In this document: one piece after another, positions 59,885-64,000 of the stretch
Layout of the letters: every line of letters starts with the position of its first letter
Numbering within the stretch: the stretch's first letter is position 1
Assembly (NCBI RefSeq): GCF_947502065.1
Contig: NZ_CANMYE010000001.1
Coordinates: forward strand, 682,001 to 746,000
Direction: 5' to 3'
DNA: 64,000 nucleotides
Source: an uncultured Pseudoteredinibacter sp.
GTDB lineage: Bacteria; Pseudomonadota; Gammaproteobacteria; Pseudomonadales; Cellvibrionaceae
The notes under the pieces: generated by a model
Seen by the model: only the letters and a program-made list of their open reading frames with translations
Database searches by the model: none
Told to the model about the DNA's origin: nothing
Made by a program: the position numbers and the translations under genes

Positions 59885-61681
59885 TTATCCTGTCGAGAAA
59901 TCAAAAGAGGCCAAGAAGTCTTTGAACGCCTCAGGGTTACCTGTGATATGCACCTTGCCAGTTGCCATCTCTTTTGACCAACTGCTTTGTAAGGCTAGCA
60001 GTCTCTCTAGGGTAGCTCGATCAATGGTCACTGTGACATCGCTGCCTTTCACACTTCGATCACTGTGTTGAAAAATGCCATGGCGAACAGTTATAAAGTG
60101 TTTGCCGACGCTCTTGTCTGCGTTGCTTATATTCATTGCAACGGTGATATCTTTATCGAGGCTTAAGGCTGGGTTTAGCTGTGGCCCCATTAGCCTTAGT
60201 AACTCTTTTGCTGCTAAAGGCTTAAGTGGAGCGGTGCTGCGTGGTCGGTTGCGCACTTGCTCAGAACCAATGCCCAGTTGTAATGCCATAGCATCACTCA
60301 GCATATAGTGACGTTGATTTCCACTTGCAGAGTTGTAGGCCATAGCTTTTAACGATGCAACCTTTAGCGCTTTAGCTGTTTGGACGTGGCGCTCTGTCAG
60401 CAATAGATAATTAGCGAGCTGTGCAGACCATTGATAGTCTTTGTCTTTAAATGCTTTATTGGCCTTGTCTAAGAGCTTATTACTGCCGCCGGCTAGCTGG
60501 ATAATTCGCTTGGCTTCTTCAGCTTTTTCTAAAGGATTGAGGTCCACTGAGTCACCGCTAAACCAGCCTCCATAGCGAGAATACAAGCCGCGGACTATCC
60601 AGGCTACACGATGATAGCTTTCGCTTAGCAAGGGGTGCTCGCTAAGATGCTTTGGAAGTTTTACAAACTCAGCCGCCTCCCTTGGCCCTAAATTCATATT
60701 CAGTGCGCGAATCGTTTGATCATATATAAATTGGGCGGCATCACGCTGCACCAAAAGGGCGTCCATCGCCTGGCTATTACCAGCAATCGGTAGTGAATGC
60801 CCAGCAACTAAATGCTCTATAGGCTTGCTCATCATAAATTCCATGGCATCAATAAACCCCAGTGGTGAGCGATCGGGTTCATTTCGTGGTGTTGATAGAA
60901 TGGGGAGGGTGCTGGCCGCCACATCGGCTGCATGCATCACTTTATCTTCGGGTAACCAAATAAACAGTTGGTCGATAGTTTCTGATGGGATGGGCGTAAG
61001 TTCTATGGGCACACCGGCAATATTAATCAGTGCAGCCTGCTGAATTTCTTTAGTGGGCGGCACAAATTCAATGTGAACATCTTTGATTTGCATTTTGCCC
61101 ACGCCAATATTAACGCGGCCGTGTTCGCCGTCGGGCAATAATGCGCCCAACTGTGCGGCAGCCCGCATAGTAACATGAGCCGATAACGCAGTATTAAAAT
61201 GCTTTTGCTGGGCTTGCCAGCTACCAGCGGCATAAATATCCACGGGGGTATCTGCTTGTTCATTAACAAATATCTTAGCGCCACCAAGATGATCACCGTG
61301 GCCGTGGGTATAGATTAGAGCAACGATCGGCTTTTGACTGATTTGACGATAATCTTCCAAAACGCGTTGAGCTGCAGCAGCCGACCAGCCAGAATCAATT
61401 ACAATAATGCCATCATCGCCTTCAATAAAAAATATATTGGAGAAATCATAAGCAAAAGCTTGATGGATGCGATCGTTAATCTTAATGAGCTGTGGTTGTT
61501 CAGCTTTTTTCCCGCGTTCTATAAGATTAGGATGCACGGAAGGTTTTACAGGGAATAAAGAAGTGCTTTGTAGCTTTGATTTTTTTAAGACAGGAGGCGA
61601 TGTTGTGGAAGCGAAAGCTACAGTCGTTAGAGCCATTAAAAGAAAAGTGAAGCAGCGTAAAAACAGAGTGTTGATGTTCAT
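59885..61681 (-). CDS. Metallo-beta-lactamase-fold alkylsulfatase (SdsA1/BDS1-like)
   Basis: The 598-aa exported enzyme has a signal peptide (MNINTLFLRCFTFLLMALTT, ending near AFAST). The metal-binding motif is THGHGDHLGG (His126, His128, Asp130, His131). The remaining ligands and dimerisation domain match class III sulfatases (HAADVAASTLPILSTPR; HLVAGHSLPI; GLYSRYGGWFSGDSVDLNP, typical of the family). An SCP2-like C-terminal domain (NISNADKSVGKHFITVRHGIFQHSDRSVKGSDVTVTIDRATLERLL) is also visible. The enzymes cleave alkyl sulfates such as SDS. It is slightly shorter than SdsA1 (~650). An AraC gene is directly downstream. Confidence 0.88.
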   Translation of the reverse strand: MNINTLFLRCFTFLLMALTTVAFASTTSPPVLKKSKLQSTSLFPVKPSVHPNLIERGKKAEQPQLIKINDRIHQAFAYDFSNIFFIEGDDGIIVIDSGWSAAAAQRVLEDYRQISQKPIVALIYTHGHGDHLGGAKIFVNEQADTPVDIYAAGSWQAQQKHFNTALSAHVTMRAAAQLGALLPDGEHGRVNIGVGKMQIKDVHIEFVPPTKEIQQAALINIAGVPIELTPIPSETIDQLFIWLPEDKVMHAADVAASTLPILSTPRNEPDRSPLGFIDAMEFMMSKPIEHLVAGHSLPIAGNSQAMDALLVQRDAAQFIYDQTIRALNMNLGPREAAEFVKLPKHLSEHPLLSESYHRVAWIVRGLYSRYGGWFSGDSVDLNPLEKAEEAKRIIQLAGGSNKLLDKANKAFKDKDYQWSAQLANYLLLTERHVQTAKALKVASLKAMAYNSASGNQRHYMLSDAMALQLGIGSEQVRNRPRSTAPLKPLAAKELLRLMGPQLNPALSLDKDITVAMNISNADKSVGKHFITVRHGIFQHSDRSVKGSDVTVTIDRATLERLLALQSSWSKEMATGKVHITGNPEAFKDFLASFDFSTG

Positions 61682-61814
61682 ATCGAGCCCTTTTTTCTTT
61701 GATTATAGATAGACTGGGAATCGAAAGGTATATTTTGGGTGGCCACAATATACGTTTATCAGGCCAGGCTGGGTAGGGCCTTGCATTTTCGTGCAAGAGG
61801 GCCAGGGGATAGAA

Positions 61815-61847
61815 TAGCACTCCAGAGGTTGGCCTACTGGAGTGCTA
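61815..61847. terminator. 11-bp inverted repeat after the quinone oxidoreductase gene
   Basis: TAGCACTCCAG-N11-CTGGAGTGCTA is a perfect 11-bp inverted repeat right behind the stop at 61854 on the minus strand. It may end that transcript; there is no T-run. Confidence 0.55.
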
Positions 61848-61853
61848 AATTAT

Positions 61854-62984
61854 TTATAACTCAGGGAGATTTATGGCGCAGCCGCCAATAACATCACCAT
61901 TCCACTTAGCCAGCAATGCTTCACGCACTTCATCTAAGCTAAACTGGTGTGAAATAAAGGGCTTAATTTTCCCCTCGTTCACCCACTGCATAATCTGATT
62001 GAAACGGGGAGCTCGGCTACTAGGATCAAACTGTGTTGAGATAACAGTCGGACAGCCCAATACCTGCAAGCTTTTCATCATGATCAAATTGGTGGGCAAC
62101 ATATTGGCATTGCTCTCGCCTTTTTCACCTTTTGCGACAAAGGGTGTAGCGGCCCAGCCGACCACCAAAAAGCGCGCATTAAACTTAACACAACGCATGC
62201 TCTCCAATGATATAGCACCGCCAACACCATCATAGACGACATCTACACCCTTGCCGTTAGTAAGCGCCTTAACTTCATCGCGAAAGCGGGTAACTCCCTT
62301 AGGGTTATTTGGGTCTTTGCAGTTGATAATGTGATCGGCGCCTTGCTCTTGAACGACTTTAAGCTTGGTGTCCGAGCGGCCAGTAGCAATTACATTAGCA
62401 CCCAGTAGCTTGGCAATATGCACTGCAGCCATACCTGTTGCGCCCGAAGCACCATGAATTAGCACAGTCTCACCGGCCTGCAGTTGGCCGCGTGTCACTA
62501 GGCAGTGATAGGCGGTTTCATAACTGCCAAGAAGATTACAGGCTTGTGCAAAACCAAAGTCGGCTGGGATTTTATGGGCGGCCTTTGCAGGTGCAACAGC
62601 GTAAGAAGCAAAGCCGCCATATTGTTGGTAATTGCCCGCTGAGCGTGGGCCCGCCTGAAAACCATCAACTAAAACTCTATCGCCAACGGCTGCTTGCTTT
62701 GGGTCAACCTCTGCCCCGGTCCATACCACAATGCCGCTGTACTCAAGGCCAGGGCTATAGGGTGGTGGCGGGGTGTGTTGATATAGGCCGCTGGTCATTA
62801 AAAGATCTACCCAGCCCACCGCAGCGCTCTTTACCTGCACAATAATATCCTGTGCTTGTAAATTACGGGTATCGGGAACTGCCTGGTCTTCGAGCGTTAT
62901 ACGCTCATTCACCGCTTTTACGGGATCTTCAGCAAACTCTGAAACGAGTGCGCGCCTGCCAGTGGGCAATGTATTTACGTTCAT
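61854..62984 (-). CDS. Medium-chain dehydrogenase/reductase, quinone oxidoreductase type
   Basis: The 376-aa zinc-free MDR has the nucleotide-binding motif VLIHGASGATGMAAVHIAKLLGANVIATGRS, a substrate-side segment AAVGWVDLLMTSGLYQHTPPPPYSPGLEYSGIV and the quinone-type GKGVDVVYDGVGG. The relation to Qor and acrylyl-CoA reductase-like enzymes is clear; the substrate is not. It is on the same strand as the alkylsulfatase, ~170 bp upstream of it, with a hairpin between them. Confidence 0.85.
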   Translation of the reverse strand: MNVNTLPTGRRALVSEFAEDPVKAVNERITLEDQAVPDTRNLQAQDIIVQVKSAAVGWVDLLMTSGLYQHTPPPPYSPGLEYSGIVVWTGAEVDPKQAAVGDRVLVDGFQAGPRSAGNYQQYGGFASYAVAPAKAAHKIPADFGFAQACNLLGSYETAYHCLVTRGQLQAGETVLIHGASGATGMAAVHIAKLLGANVIATGRSDTKLKVVQEQGADHIINCKDPNNPKGVTRFRDEVKALTNGKGVDVVYDGVGGAISLESMRCVKFNARFLVVGWAATPFVAKGEKGESNANMLPTNLIMMKSLQVLGCPTVISTQFDPSSRAPRFNQIMQWVNEGKIKPFISHQFSLDEVREALLAKWNGDVIGGCAINLPEL

Positions 62985-63139
62985 TGGCTTGCCTTCTTTC
63001 GACTAAATAAACGGATAAAAGCTAAACTGCTAAGGCTAAATAGTAACGGCTAGCGTTGAGAAGGGCTTTCTTTCCGGCGCCAATGACATTTTAATTGGCG
63101 CCATATAAATAATTTAAAACGAGGAATGCGGCTGTATTT

Positions 63140-63715
63140 TCAGCTAATCAGGTAGGTTAAAAATAGAATTAAGCTACTAGAGGCAATTCCAGCGAATGCC
63201 ATAGCTTTATAACGTGGGCTAGACAGTAATAAAAGCAAGCCACTGATGGCACTAAATAGTAGACATAGACCAAAGATAATCCCCAAGATTTTAAAGACAG
63301 GGCCGGCTAGGCCAAAGTGGATATACAGAATCTTCTTCCAAAGGCCGTGACGATTAAACTCGATAGTAAATGGCTCATTGGGTGTATTGCTTTTGCTTAG
63401 CGCGGTGCTGTAATGATAGCCAAACCAACTATGGCGACTGGCACTGCTAAAGTAATTATCGGGCAGGCTTGTGATCTCGATGGTGGAATCTTTTTCATGT
63501 AATTGCTGCACTACAAAAGTCTGCGCGGCTGCCTGATCTTCAGGCCATGCGTCGCCAGCAATGGAAAAACGCAATTCTTCGCTGTTGCTGCCTTTAACGT
63601 CTAGAAGGTAGAGAGTGCCGGTGATAGAAAACAACACAATAAATGGCAAGAAAAAACAGCCGATATAGGCATGCCACTGCATCCAGCTTTGCCGCAGCTT
63701 GGGAGTTATTTTCAT
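63140..63715 (-). CDS. Small PepSY-type membrane protein
   Basis: The 191-aa protein starts MKITPKLRQSWMQWHAYIGC followed by FFLPFIVLFSITGTLYLLDVKG, the first span of PepSY-associated membrane proteins (PiuB/PepSY_TM-like). A periplasmic PepSY-like region follows (QTFVVQQLHEKDSTIEITSLP), then a second (FGLAGPVFKILGIIFGLCLLFSAISGLLLLL) and third (AFAGIASSSLILFLTYLI) span. Full-length PepSY_TM proteins are longer; this matches a shorter, complete-looking subtype often linked to iron-siderophore reduction. No receptor gene is seen in the window. Confidence 0.7.
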   Translation of the reverse strand: MKITPKLRQSWMQWHAYIGCFFLPFIVLFSITGTLYLLDVKGSNSEELRFSIAGDAWPEDQAAAQTFVVQQLHEKDSTIEITSLPDNYFSSASRHSWFGYHYSTALSKSNTPNEPFTIEFNRHGLWKKILYIHFGLAGPVFKILGIIFGLCLLFSAISGLLLLLSSPRYKAMAFAGIASSSLILFLTYLIS

Positions 63716-63959
63716 TCGGTACCTATTGTTTGAAGAAATGGTACATTCTAGCGGTTTATGAATAAAAATACCTTTTATTTTGCGTTAAAACCTAGATTCA
63801 CCAAAGGGTGGAAAGCTACATGTGCTCAATCGTTCAAGCGCTAAGATCCCCTGCTTAAGTGGCGACTGATTAGCTTTTATGACGTTGACAAACGCCGTTT
63901 TCGGGCTAACTTTATGGGTATAGCTATGTACATAGCATTCTAGGAGGAAGGTGCCGCTT

Positions 63960-64000
63960 ATGGTGGATGCGAGCTACGATGATACTCCAAAATCTCGCTT
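63960..64000 (+). CDS. Possible start of a plus-strand gene, cut by the window end
   Basis: ATG at 63960 opens MVDASYDDTPKSR and runs off the end. AGGAGGAAGG (63941-63950) lies 9-18 bases upstream, a good ribosome-binding site. Thirteen codons are too few to name the product. Confidence 0.4.
   Translation, partial: MVDASYDDTPKSR

Overview
The window looks like the chromosome of a marine-type gammaproteobacterium related to the Pseudomonas/Cellvibrio side of the class. The evidence is conserved gene order: holB-pilZ-tatD; comEC followed by exbB-exbD-lpxK-kdsB-low-molecular-weight phosphatase-murB; and uvrC-pgsA followed by tRNA-Cys and tRNA-Leu. The PilZ protein is also of the Pseudomonas type IV pilus type. 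No 16S gene or other species-level marker is present, so the genus is left open.

Layout. 1-6.0 kb: start of rluA (cut by the window edge), an outer-membrane beta-barrel protein, the holB-pilZ-tatD block, and a glycosyltransferase/PAP2 phosphatase pair. 6.0-11.2 kb: a repeat patch running into a dimeric dUTPase, then mdh, bcp, an AraC regulator and an isolated yajC. 11.2-16.5 kb: two arrays of a palindromic repeat family around a membrane protein and a divergent polyamine (gamma-glutamylation) pair of puuA/pauA and puuB/pauB type. 16.5-27.6 kb: a flavodoxin, comEC, a long inverted repeat, and the envelope operon exbB-exbD-lpxK-kdsB-ptp-murB, with uvrC and pgsA behind it.

28.06-38.16 kb is a roughly 10 kb integrated element. 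It sits in the 3' half of tRNA-Leu(UAA) and is bounded by 62-bp direct repeats. Its right two thirds, on the minus strand, is a core of tyrosine integrase, two unknown genes, an AlpA-like HTH protein, a P2 gpA-type HUH replication protein, a zinc-ribbon protein and two small conserved proteins. Its left third, on the plus strand, is an AT-rich cargo cassette: a HEPN-motif protein, a four-helix membrane protein and a DUF4868 protein overlapping as in Kiwa (KwaA-KwaB), and a further membrane protein of unknown function. This is the most interesting part of the window: a Kiwa-like antiphage locus with two extra genes, carried by what may be a phage satellite or small replicating island.

38.2-64 kb is host accessory DNA. 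It holds a secreted protein, two large paralogous beta-propeller (Reg_prop/Y_Y_Y) histidine kinases without response regulators around a glutathione S-transferase, and an NsrR/Hmp nitric-oxide detoxification pair with candidate operators. These are followed by VOC and YHS proteins, an AraC regulator, an exported ankyrin protein, a solute-binding protein, an XRE regulator, a CPBP membrane protease and a third cluster of the palindromic repeat. The end holds an MdaB-like quinone reductase with a divergent LysR regulator, a VF530 DNA-binding protein, an AraC regulator behind an SdsA1-like alkylsulfatase, a quinone oxidoreductase and a PepSY membrane protein.

All calls are from reading the sequence and recalling protein families; no database search was run.
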